Assembly (NCBI GenBank): GCA_029553475.1
Contig: JAKPKV010000064.1
Coordinates: 1-64,000, forward strand
Source of the DNA: Armatimonadota bacterium
GTDB lineage: Bacteria > Armatimonadota > Hebobacteria > CAIYQO01
DNA: 64,000 nt
Direction of reading: 5' to 3'
In this document: positions 51,025 through 59,630 of the stretch, one piece after another
Layout of the letters: the number at the start of each line of letters is the position of its first letter
Position numbering within the stretch: position 1 is the stretch's first letter
Program-made: the position numbers and the translations under genes
Notes under the pieces: model-generated
The model's input: the letters and a program-made list of their open reading frames with translations, nothing else
Told to the model about the DNA's origin: nothing
Databases searched by the model: none

Positions 51025-51661
51025 GCATCTCCCTCCAGTGCGCCAGCCAGGCGCCCAGCGCGTCCGGCGCGTCAAAGCACCAGAACGCTTCCGCGCGCGG
51101 CGCGGCGCGCGCCTCCCAGCTCTCCCCGGCGAACCCATACACCTCGCGGATCAGCCGAGACTTCTCCCGCCAGACGGCGGGGGGCAGCGGCGCGCAGCGG
51201 TGGGCGCCGGCGTCGGGGCGCGGCAGGTAGCGCCGTCGCCCGTCCTCGTAGGCGAATAGCCAGAGCCGGCGCGCGCGCAGCCGTCCGTCCAGCCACAACG
51301 CCGTCACCGCCCGGCTCACCTCTTCATGCCGCCGGTGGCGCGTATATTCTCCCGCGGGTCCGTGGGTGAGGAGCAGGTCATACCGCTCCTCACCCAGCAG
51401 CGCGAGCACGGCGGCCCGCACCTCCGCCGCGGCCAGCGGCGCCTGTTCGGGGCCATCGTCGGCGTCGCGCATCCCCCCGTCCGCGCCCAGCCGGGCCAGC
51501 ACCGCCCGAAAACGCGGCGCGCGGTCGGGATCGCCGGCGCGGCACAGGGTACCGATGCGCGCCCGCCACTCCGGATGCGCGAGCAGCAGCCCGCCGCACC
51601 AGAGCACCTCGTCATCCGGGTGCGCCACCATCACGCCGATGTCGTATGCATCACTGGACAT
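51002..51661 (-). CDS. PIG-L/LmbE-family zinc deacetylase
   Basis: A 219-residue metal-dependent deacetylase. The zinc motif AHPDDE is at residues 13-18, and HGPAGEYTRHRRHEEV supplies the third ligand region (family motif HxxH). It would remove N-acetyl groups from GlcNAc conjugates. The ATG at 51661 has no Shine-Dalgarno. A minus-strand TACAAT box (51670-51675) ends 8 nt upstream, with a GAGACA -35 18 bp further, so it is probably leaderless. First gene of the operon with GT4 and the GH100-like gene. Confidence 0.9.
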   Translation of the reverse strand: MSSDAYDIGVMVAHPDDEVLWCGGLLLAHPEWRARIGTLCRAGDPDRAPRFRAVLARLGADGGMRDADDGPEQAPLAAAEVRAAVLALLGEERYDLLLTHGPAGEYTRHRRHEEVSRAVTALWLDGRLRARRLWLFAYEDGRRRYLPRPDAGAHRCAPLPPAVWREKSRLIREVYGFAGESWEARAAPRAEAFWCFDAPDALGAWLAHWREMHEGAGAL

Positions 51662-51781
51662 CGCCTGCGATTGTAGAGGCGAGTGAGGACGTGTGTCTCG
51701 CGCGAAACTGCGCAAAAATGCGCCGAAGCCGCGTATGAGTCGGGAGAGTGAGACATCCGTGCTGGCATCAGGCCACGTCTG

Positions 51782-52042
51782 TCAGGTCTGGCAGGTTCCG
51801 ATCCCCGTGCCGGTGCGGCCGGAGCGGCTGCCAGTGTACAACATCACGTACCGCTCCGGCTCTTTGAGGACGAGGGCATACTCGACCATCTCGGCATCCC
51901 AGCCATCCGCCGAGACATCGAGGCCGGATGGCTTTCGTTCCCACGTCTCGCCATCCGCGGACTCGGCATACCCGATGCGGTACTCGGTATCGCGCGTGCG
52001 GTAGCTTCGTCCAGGCGATCGGCTGCCTCGCGTCCTCCCCAT
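51782..52042 (-). pseudogene. C-terminal remnant of a GH43/GH32-like glycosidase
   Basis: An 86-codon open frame. Its core, YRIGYAESADGETWERKPSG ... GWDAEMVEYALVLKEPERYVMLYTGS, matches the last blades of five-bladed glycosidases in which YAxSxDGxxWxR and YxMxYxG recur. The N-terminal three quarters with the catalytic Asp residues are absent, and the end is cut by a stop after GTGIG. It lies between the PIG-L promoter and the gene ending at 52060. Confidence 0.65.
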
Positions 52043-52059
52043 GACCTTTCACCGGCGCG

Positions 52060-53997
52060 TCAGCGCGCCGCCTTGCCCACGGGCAAGAGGCTGATGTCGT
52101 CTACCCACGCCAAGCCTTTGGCTCCGCGTTTCGCGTCCATGGCCAGCGAGATGGTCACGAAGTAGTTGGCGGGCTGCGGACGGACGCGCAGGGTGACGCG
52201 CTGCCAGGCGGTGGTGCCGGTGATCGGCGCCGAGGCGACACAGCTGCCCGGCTGCCCGTAGACATCCAGGCTCATGGTAAACGCGCCGTCCAGCGCCTCG
52301 GTGCGGACGTAAGCGGTCAGTTCGAGTTCGCGGCCGTCAAACGGTTGGCCGAAATAGGAGCCGCCATGCCGGACCGTCACGGCGCGCGAGGCGCCCGCCG
52401 CGTCTATGCGCAACGAGCCGGGCGCGCGATGACCGACCAGCGGGTCAATCTCATACCAGGCGCGCGGCGCGAACGGCTGCATATCGCACGACTCGGTGGC
52501 CTTCACCGTCTGCGCGGGGGAGAAGCCGGTGCCGGCGGGGAAGAACAACGCGTGGAGCCGCTGCTGCACCGCCTCATTCACCGACCAGACGGACTCCTGC
52601 CACAACCGCGCCGCCTCCGCCCCGTGCATGCTGCTGACGCGCCACTGGAAGCGCTCGGTGGCGCCGGCCGCCATCTCCCCCTTCCGGGTAGGCATCACAT
52701 GCATGTCGTGCATCACGATACACAGACCGGTCTCATAGCGCGTGCGCAATGACGCGCCGTACAATTCGTAGCGCGGGTTGACGTCCTGTTCGCCGGCATA
52801 CACGACTTCGGGCCGCGTGGCGGAAAGCAGCCCGCCGAAGATGGAAAAATGGTTGAGCGGCTGGCGATAGAACCGGTCGTCCTCGCCGCGCCAGAGGAGA
52901 TGGGTGTAGCGCCGATCCCAGCGCGGCGCTTCGGGATGCGCCGGGCCGGTGACGCCATACGCCCACGGGTCCAGCACTTCCACAAACGGCTTGCGCGCCG
53001 TCAGGTACGTCACGGTGCTGTCCACGTCATAGACATACGTGTCGCGCGCGGCGTCATAGGTGAGCGTCAGCCGGAAGAGCGCGGTGGCGGTGGGTACGCG
53101 GTCAGGCGTGCGATCAGAAGAGCGCGCCTCCAGCACCACCCGGTCGGCGGTTTCCGCGAGCACGGCGATGGGCGCCTCGGGCCAGTTGCCCAGCGTGCGG
53201 TAGCACAGCGGGATGAAATCCGCCTCGCGCGTGCCGGGGCGGAGCTTGGCTGAATAGAGGGCGATGGGGAAGCTGCCCCAGGGCTTGCCGTCTTTGCCGT
53301 CGCCCAGGCGGGCAATCGGCTCCGCGCCGTCGAAAATCCAGCGTGTCCCGCACCACGGGCGCACGGCGAAGGCCGGCTGATGCGACACGGCAGCCGCGAC
53401 CGCGGGCGCGGGCAGGCGCTTCACGGTACACTTGTCAAAGTGCAGGCGGGCGTGATTCGCCCCGGCCAGCACGCGCCCGCGCAGGATAGGCTCCACGCGG
53501 TCCACCACGTCGAGAATCTGCGTGCCATCGGCGAGAACGGTGATGCGCGGCCCGGCCAGACGCACGACCAGTCGTATCGGCTGGCCCTTTTCCAGCGGGA
53601 CGGCGGCGGCGGCCAGGAAGTTTTCCGGGGTCTTCCAGAGCGCGATGGTGTCATCGCTGGCGGAAAGCTGCAGGCGATAGGCCCGCGTTCCCCCCGCGCG
53701 CAACACCAGGCCGCCCTGAAAGCGGAACTGCGCCAGCGACATGTGGCGGGTGTAATGGGCGGTCTCGAAGGGCGGATCTACCGTCAGGTAGTCATCCACC
53801 GTGACGGTAACGGCGACTTCGCCATCGCCCACTTCGCCGCGCGCCAGCGGCTGCGTCTGCCACTGGATGGGGTAGAACTGCCAGTTCACCGCCGGCACCT
53901 CCCAGGCGGGGATGGTGCGCGGATTCAGTACCAGCGGCCGCGCGAATCCCAACCCGCACAGCACTCCGACCATCCCCACCAGTATCGCCACACGCAT
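52060..53997 (-). CDS. Secreted protein with lectin-like and CBM-like domains
   Basis: A 645-residue protein with a signal peptide (residues 1-19, ending LGFARP). Residues about 45-195 look like a concanavalin A-like/3-keto-disaccharide-hydrolase-type jelly roll (FRFQGGLVLRAGG, VRLAGPRITVLADGTQI). The middle 300 residues are beta-rich and unrecognised. The last 140 resemble a CBM4/9-type module (GSYFGQPFDGRELELTAYVRTEAL, AWQRVTLRVRPQP). GGGGGAG lies 8 nt before the ATG. It probably binds or processes an extracellular polysaccharide. Catalytic residues cannot be named. Confidence 0.75.
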   Translation of the reverse strand: MRVAILVGMVGVLCGLGFARPLVLNPRTIPAWEVPAVNWQFYPIQWQTQPLARGEVGDGEVAVTVTVDDYLTVDPPFETAHYTRHMSLAQFRFQGGLVLRAGGTRAYRLQLSASDDTIALWKTPENFLAAAAVPLEKGQPIRLVVRLAGPRITVLADGTQILDVVDRVEPILRGRVLAGANHARLHFDKCTVKRLPAPAVAAAVSHQPAFAVRPWCGTRWIFDGAEPIARLGDGKDGKPWGSFPIALYSAKLRPGTREADFIPLCYRTLGNWPEAPIAVLAETADRVVLEARSSDRTPDRVPTATALFRLTLTYDAARDTYVYDVDSTVTYLTARKPFVEVLDPWAYGVTGPAHPEAPRWDRRYTHLLWRGEDDRFYRQPLNHFSIFGGLLSATRPEVVYAGEQDVNPRYELYGASLRTRYETGLCIVMHDMHVMPTRKGEMAAGATERFQWRVSSMHGAEAARLWQESVWSVNEAVQQRLHALFFPAGTGFSPAQTVKATESCDMQPFAPRAWYEIDPLVGHRAPGSLRIDAAGASRAVTVRHGGSYFGQPFDGRELELTAYVRTEALDGAFTMSLDVYGQPGSCVASAPITGTTAWQRVTLRVRPQPANYFVTISLAMDAKRGAKGLAWVDDISLLPVGKAAR

Positions 53998-54205
53998 GCC
54001 ATCGCTCCCCCTTGGAAGGCTTGCCCCATTCTATCGGGAATGACCGTTTCCGGCAACGGCGGTATAGCCGGGGGGCTTGTTAATGTTTGTAAATAACCGC
54101 CTTCATATGCTTCAGCAGGTTTTTCGCGCCGGAGGTGGAAGTATTACCGCCGACAGTGATTTATGCACTGGATATTCACCCCCCGTATAAAGGATATTAC
54201 AGGCA

Positions 54206-55336
54206 ATGCGACTTCCGTTTCAGCGAAAGAATGAAGAGGGTGCTCCCGACCAACTCCTGGCAGAGCTGCAGGAATGCCAGGATCGCAGCGCGATGCTGTT
54301 AAGCGCCGTGCTGACGTTGATTACCTGCGTCAAGGAGTTCTCTTTCGGCTTGAAAGAGATGAACGCGGACGCTTTCGCGCGGCAGATGGAAGCGCTGAAG
54401 CAGCAATTGGACCCCGAAAAAAGCACTGCCGAGCTACGGCGCGCGTTCAGTGGGCAGCCGGAAGCGATTGACGCGTTTATCCAGCGCGAGCGCGCCTACC
54501 TGGAGGAGCGTGAGCGAGAATATCGGGCAATCATTGACATGCTGCGCGCCAGCCTGGCCACCCTCTTCGAGGAGAACCTGGGCTTCACCAACAGTTTGAA
54601 CGAGCAGGGCCTGCAGTTGGAGCAGCTCGCCGACCTGGATGATATCCGCCGTATCAAGGAGCGCCTGCGCGGTCAGGTGGAAATGATGCGCAATACGGTC
54701 GCGAAAAAAGCGGCCTCTGACCGGCAGCGCATGGAGAAACTCTCCCGCGAAGTGGATGTGCTGCGCATGAACCTGGAGCGGGTGACCGACATCTCGCAGA
54801 CCGATGCCCTCACCGGCGCGTCGAATCGCCTCGCCTTCGATCTGATGCTGCAGCGCATGATTGACCGCTTCTCCCTCACCCGTAGCGCCCGCTTCTGCCT
54901 GCTGCTGTGCGACCTCGACAATTTCAAGGTCATCAACGACACCTATGGTCATCCGGTGGGCGACCGCGTGCTGAAATCCTTCGTCACGGAGTGCCGCGCG
55001 TATTTTCGCGAGGAAGATTTCATCGCCCGCTACGGCGGCGAGGAATTCGCCATCCTCCTCCCCGGCGCCACGCTGGGTAACGCGCGCCGGCGTGCCCAGC
55101 TCTTCTGCCGGCGGTTGGCGGGCCAGCGCTTCCGCATCTACGCGGACCGGCCCGGCGAACACCTCACCTTCACCACCAGCATCGGCATCAGCGAAATTCA
55201 CCGCGATGATACCATGGAGACCCTCCTCCGCCGCGCCGACAGCGCCCTCTATCTGGCAAAACAAGCCGGGAAGAGCCGCGCGATGTGCGAACAGGATGCG
55301 GCGAAAGCGGAGCGGAGAAAGCCGGCAATACGCTGA
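54206..55336 (+). CDS. GGDEF-domain diguanylate cyclase
   Basis: A 376-residue cytoplasmic enzyme that makes cyclic di-GMP from two GTP. Residues 1-190 are helical and largely coiled-coil, with no transmembrane segment or known sensor. The GGDEF domain (about 195-360) begins TDALTGASNRLAF. The active-site motif is GGEEF at 277-281. The inhibitory I-site RxxD (REED, 268-271) lies five residues upstream, so product inhibition is expected. AAAGGA lies 12 nt upstream of the ATG. A TATAAA box is present at 54186-54191. It is followed by a strong hairpin terminator. Confidence 0.95.
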   Translation: MRLPFQRKNEEGAPDQLLAELQECQDRSAMLLSAVLTLITCVKEFSFGLKEMNADAFARQMEALKQQLDPEKSTAELRRAFSGQPEAIDAFIQRERAYLEEREREYRAIIDMLRASLATLFEENLGFTNSLNEQGLQLEQLADLDDIRRIKERLRGQVEMMRNTVAKKAASDRQRMEKLSREVDVLRMNLERVTDISQTDALTGASNRLAFDLMLQRMIDRFSLTRSARFCLLLCDLDNFKVINDTYGHPVGDRVLKSFVTECRAYFREEDFIARYGGEEFAILLPGATLGNARRRAQLFCRRLAGQRFRIYADRPGEHLTFTTSIGISEIHRDDTMETLLRRADSALYLAKQAGKSRAMCEQDAAKAERRKPAIR

Positions 55337-55373
55337 GAGCCTGTTGACAAATAGTTGTGTGTCAACAGGCTCT
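55336..55373 (+). terminator. Hairpin terminator after the GGDEF gene
   Basis: A perfect 14-bp stem (AGAGCCTGTTGACA / TGTCAACAGGCTCT) with a 10-nt loop begins at the stop codon. There is no T-run, and the TTGACA in the arm is coincidental to the stem. Confidence 0.65.
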
Positions 55374-55522
55374 GAGTCGGCGTGGGTGCTACAGGAAGCG
55401 GCACGCGCGCTGCAACCGAATGGCGCCATCACGGGTCTAACCGGACAGGAGCGCCACAACGTCTACGCAGGGAAGCGCTGAATCTCCCACCGCGCTGTCG
55501 GAGGGATATGGGAGGCCCACGA

Positions 55523-58500
55523 ATGTTACGTCTATGTTCGCTATGGTGCGCGCTGCTGCTGACGGCGTGGGCGCTGGCGGAGCCGGCGCGCGTGGACGCG
55601 CCGCTGGTCACATCGGCGGCGGAATCGGCGGCGGTGCTGCGCACCGCGCTGGCCGCGGGCCGCTGCTGGGCGGCGGAGACGAAATACGGCGCCGCCGACA
55701 CCCTCCTCCACGCCAGCAGTCCCGCCCCCCTGCCCGCCGGCCGCTATCGCGCGCATTTTCCGCTGGCGCTCGGCCCGCTGGGCGCGATTGACCTGAGCGC
55801 CATCACCATCACCCTCACCGCCAACGACGCCACCCGCGCCATCACCATGCTGCACTTCGCCAAGGCGGATGAATTCACCGACCTCACCCTCGACTTCACC
55901 GCCCCCGGCGGCCAGCCCGCCGACCTCGCGGTGGCCTGGGCGCTCACCGGCGAGCGGGCGAAATTCTACCACGCGCAGGCGCTGCGTGGGCGCGCGGCGG
56001 AAAACCCCGACGAGAAAGACGACTTTGACCTGCACCTCGACGCCCCGCCCATTGCCCGCGACGGCACCCTCGCGCTGGCCGACCTGGGCAAACTCCCCTT
56101 TCACCTGGCGGCCTGCGGGGTGCATATCGAGGCGCTCTCGCCCATCGAGGTCGTCGCGGTGACGGCCGATAAAATCGTCTACACGCCCGGCGAGACGGGC
56201 ACTGCCACGGTGGTGCTGAAGAACACCGGCGCGGCGCCCGCCCAGGCCGCGCTGGCGGTGGAATTGCGCCACGGCCTGGCGGGCACGCGCCCGGTAGCGG
56301 CGGCGACGCTGGCGCTGGCCCCCGGCGAGACGACGACGTGGACCGGCCCCTTCGCGACGAAGGACCTCGCCTGGGGCGCCGACCTGCGCGCCACGGCGAA
56401 GGTGGGGGACGGCCCGGCGGCGAGTGGGCGCTTCACCTTCGGCGTGACAAAGAACTTCTGGGAGACAGCCATCGTCACCGGCATGATGTTCTCGCGCGAC
56501 TACATGGACCCGGCGCGCGCCGAGGCCTTCATGCAGCGCCACATGGACAACGGTTTCACCGCGCTGGAGAGCGGCTTCTGGGCGCCGGACGAATTCGGCA
56601 ACTTCACCCCCGACCCGGAGATTGACATCTTCTTCGGCGGCCAGGGCGCCTATCCCGGCTCGGTGAAAGGGACGAAGAACGTCATCGCCGCCGGGCACAA
56701 GCGCGGCATGGCCTGCACCGTGTATGCCAATCTCTGGGGCGGCGACGGCTATGACTCCTTCGAGATGATGCGCCAGCACCCGGACTGGTTCAACGACGGG
56801 TTCAGCACCTCCACCGACTGGCTGGAGAACTGGGAGCTGCAGTTCATGGGGCGCATCCCGCCCATCCACGTCTGGCCGGTGACGAATATCAACCGGGACA
56901 ACAGCGACGAGGCGATCACGGTGCACGCCCGCGAACTCATCAACAGCCATCGCGAAATCGGCTGGGACGGCGTGCGCTATGACTCCTACTACAGCGATCC
57001 CTGGGTGAAGAAAGCCACCGACCAGACGCGGAACATCGTGGACGCCGAGCTGACCGGCTACGGCTGGGGCTACAACTCGCTGGTGCCCACCGACATGAAA
57101 TTCGAGAACCTGGACGTGATGTGCCGCGGCGGGCAACTGGTGATGGAGGAGGGCCTGCGCCACGCCGGCAAGGCGAAGGCGTCCATCGCGCATTACCAGG
57201 AGACGCTGGCGAAATACCGCGACATCGTCTGGTCGCATGACGGGCACCTGGGCATCTGCTACGACGTGCCCATGCAGAGTTTCGATTACGGCGGCACCCC
57301 GCTGGACGAGATTTACCTCTCGTCCAGCCTGCTCGCCGCCGGCGCGCACCCCTACTACGGCGTGATGGAGCGCGGCATCGGGCAATACCCGCGCTTCGCG
57401 CTGCGTTACGCGGAGTATCTGTACAACAATACCATGCGGCCGCTGAAAGACCCGGAAGCGGTGATTTCCTTCGGCGCGCCGGCGAAATTCATGGACTGGC
57501 AGTGGCTGGCGCGCACGGTGAGCCTGGGCGGCAACCGCCAGCGACTGGTGATCCACCTGCTGAACGCGCCGGCGGTGCCGAACACGCTGAGCAACCTGGC
57601 GCTGAAAACGCCGCCGGTGCTGCGCCAGCTCCCCGTCACCGTGAAGCTGCCGGCGGGGGCGGCGGTGAGCGGCGCGTGGTCGCTGTGCCCCATCCCCGAC
57701 GCCCATCACCTGGCGCTGGACGCGAAGAAGGCGGGCGACGCCGTCACCGTCACCGTGCCGGAGGTGCGCTTCTGGAACGTGGTGGTGATAGACTACACCG
57801 CCAACGCCCCGCTGCCCGCCGCGGCGCCGCGCGCCATTCCGCTGCCGCCGGACCGCAAACCCGCCACGCCGAAACCGGCGGTGACGCCGGAGCCGGATGA
57901 GGTCATTGCGCAACAGCAGGGCGCTGTCCCCCCGCCGGAGTGGGTTTTCCCCGCGCCGACGCCGCTGAGCATCCTCGCCGTGCACGGCCTCTGGTATCAC
58001 GAGTACGGCCTCGACCGCGCCTTCGCGCTGCTGGGCGGCACCCGCGTCACCGACACCTGGTACCAGCACGGCACCCTGCGCTTCTATCCGGAATCCTACG
58101 AGGCGCTGATGGACCATCACCTGCTGGTCATCGCCGATATTGACGCCGCCACCTTCGGCCCGGTGCGGCGTGCGCAGATCAAACGCTTCGTCGAAGCGGG
58201 GGGCGGCGTGCTCTTCCTCGGCGGGCGCATCGCCTACCGCGCGAACCAGCAGGGCACCGCCTTCGCGGAGATGCTGCCCATCACCATCGGCGCCGGCGAC
58301 AACCGGAAATCGGCGCTGGACGGCCTGGCGCTGGCGCCGGCGAAGGACGCCTTGAAGGGCTTCGGCACGCTGAACTGGGCGCAGGGACCGCGCGTCTACT
58401 ACTACCACGACGTGACGCCGAAAGCGGGCAGCACGGTGCGGCTGACCGCCGGCGACAAGCCGATGCTGGTCACCGGAACCTTCGGCAAGGGGCGCGTGGC

Positions 58501-59617
58501 CGTCTTTCTGGGCAGCGTGCAGGGCCTGCCGAAGGCCGGGCAGACGCCGTGCTGGGCGTGGAGCGGCTGGTCCGGGCTGATGGCCGAGACGCTGGCCTGG
58601 CTGGCGGAGCCGGCGACGAAGCCGCAGTCGCCGGCGCCGGAGCTGCTGGCGAAGATGAAAGCGGATCTGCTCGGCCCCGGGGTGAAGAAGGCGGATAAAC
58701 ATGGTCCGGTCATCACCCGCTACGCGCGCGTGCCGGGCAATGCCGAGACGGCGCTCACGCTGCTGAAAGCGGTGAGCATCCTCGACGGCGACGTGCCGGT
58801 AGACCTGGGCGACGCGGTGTGGGACGGCGTGCGCGAGTTCGTCACCGCTGACGGCATCGGCACGGCGGAGCTGCTGCTGGAGGGCGCCGCCTCGGCGAAG
58901 AAATCCCTCGGCCTGCGCACGTTGGGCCAGCTCAAGGCGCCGGGCGCGCGCGCGCAACTGGAGGACGCCTACAAAAACCCGGACGCCGGCGGGCCGGGTG
59001 ATGACATTGACGGCGGCATGCAGGAGACCATCACCGAAGACCCGGCCTTCGCCGCGTACATCATCAGGCTGGGCGCGCTGGAAGGGCTGGGCAACCTGGG
59101 CGACCCCGCCGCGCTGCCGCTGCTGAAGAACGCCGTGCGCGCCTACGACCGGCAGCGCTCCAAACCGTCCGGACAGCCACGGGAAGTGACGAAGGAAGAC
59201 GAGCTGTATCAGGAAGCGGTGCTCTCCGCGCTGCGCTGCGGCGACGCGGCCGCCGCCGCGCTGGCGGTGGACGCGCTGCTGGAGAATCGCTATGTCATCA
59301 TCCGCATGACGGCGTTCCTCGACAGCCCGGACTACCCCGGTCCCGAGCACGAGGCGACGCGGCGCCAGAAAGCGAAAATCCGGCGGGAGATGGGCCGCGT
59401 GCACCAGCGCCAGGCCCGCCTCTACGGCAAACTCGCCGCGCTGCCGGCCCACACGCTGGCGCCGCTCGCCACGCGCATCGCCGCCGAGGAAGACCGCCGC
59501 GTCGCCGCCATCGCCTTCGCCGCCTTCGCCGGCCTGAAAACCATCCCCGCCGACGTGCAGGCGATTTTGAAAACCGCGAACGTGGCGGCGGTGCGGGAGC
59601 TGGTGGGGACGAAATAA
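55523..59617 (+). CDS. Large secreted glycoside-hydrolase-like protein with GATase-like and HEAT domains
   Basis: A 1364-residue exported protein with a signal peptide (LRLCSLWCALLLTAWALAEP). Residues about 20-220 form a beta domain, and 225-310 a CARDB/Ig-like module (VTADKIVYTPGETGTATVVLKN). Residues about 315-680 look like a TIM-barrel hydrolase: GFTALESGFWAPDEFG, AAGHKRGMACTVYANLW, EIGWDGVRYDSYYSDPW with a candidate Asp nucleophile. Residues about 810-1010 are a glutamine-amidotransferase-like (ThuA/DUF4350-type) domain (LSILAVHGLWYHEYGLDRAF, GGGVLFLGGRIAY). The C-terminus has HEAT-like repeats (LGNLGDPAALPLLKNAV). GGGAGG lies upstream of ATG 55523. Substrate unknown. Confidence 0.75.
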   Translation: MLRLCSLWCALLLTAWALAEPARVDAPLVTSAAESAAVLRTALAAGRCWAAETKYGAADTLLHASSPAPLPAGRYRAHFPLALGPLGAIDLSAITITLTANDATRAITMLHFAKADEFTDLTLDFTAPGGQPADLAVAWALTGERAKFYHAQALRGRAAENPDEKDDFDLHLDAPPIARDGTLALADLGKLPFHLAACGVHIEALSPIEVVAVTADKIVYTPGETGTATVVLKNTGAAPAQAALAVELRHGLAGTRPVAAATLALAPGETTTWTGPFATKDLAWGADLRATAKVGDGPAASGRFTFGVTKNFWETAIVTGMMFSRDYMDPARAEAFMQRHMDNGFTALESGFWAPDEFGNFTPDPEIDIFFGGQGAYPGSVKGTKNVIAAGHKRGMACTVYANLWGGDGYDSFEMMRQHPDWFNDGFSTSTDWLENWELQFMGRIPPIHVWPVTNINRDNSDEAITVHARELINSHREIGWDGVRYDSYYSDPWVKKATDQTRNIVDAELTGYGWGYNSLVPTDMKFENLDVMCRGGQLVMEEGLRHAGKAKASIAHYQETLAKYRDIVWSHDGHLGICYDVPMQSFDYGGTPLDEIYLSSSLLAAGAHPYYGVMERGIGQYPRFALRYAEYLYNNTMRPLKDPEAVISFGAPAKFMDWQWLARTVSLGGNRQRLVIHLLNAPAVPNTLSNLALKTPPVLRQLPVTVKLPAGAAVSGAWSLCPIPDAHHLALDAKKAGDAVTVTVPEVRFWNVVVIDYTANAPLPAAAPRAIPLPPDRKPATPKPAVTPEPDEVIAQQQGAVPPPEWVFPAPTPLSILAVHGLWYHEYGLDRAFALLGGTRVTDTWYQHGTLRFYPESYEALMDHHLLVIADIDAATFGPVRRAQIKRFVEAGGGVLFLGGRIAYRANQQGTAFAEMLPITIGAGDNRKSALDGLALAPAKDALKGFGTLNWAQGPRVYYYHDVTPKAGSTVRLTAGDKPMLVTGTFGKGRVAVFLGSVQGLPKAGQTPCWAWSGWSGLMAETLAWLAEPATKPQSPAPELLAKMKADLLGPGVKKADKHGPVITRYARVPGNAETALTLLKAVSILDGDVPVDLGDAVWDGVREFVTADGIGTAELLLEGAASAKKSLGLRTLGQLKAPGARAQLEDAYKNPDAGGPGDDIDGGMQETITEDPAFAAYIIRLGALEGLGNLGDPAALPLLKNAVRAYDRQRSKPSGQPREVTKEDELYQEAVLSALRCGDAAAAALAVDALLENRYVIIRMTAFLDSPDYPGPEHEATRRQKAKIRREMGRVHQRQARLYGKLAALPAHTLAPLATRIAAEEDRRVAAIAFAAFAGLKTIPADVQAILKTANVAAVRELVGTK

Positions 59618-59630
59618 GGAGGAGACGGCC

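Noticed and set aside
54001-54205. Possible cyclic-di-GMP riboswitch before the GGDEF gene
   Set aside because: The leader lacks the conserved GEMM stems and tetraloop/receptor; only an AT-rich promoter-like region is seen.
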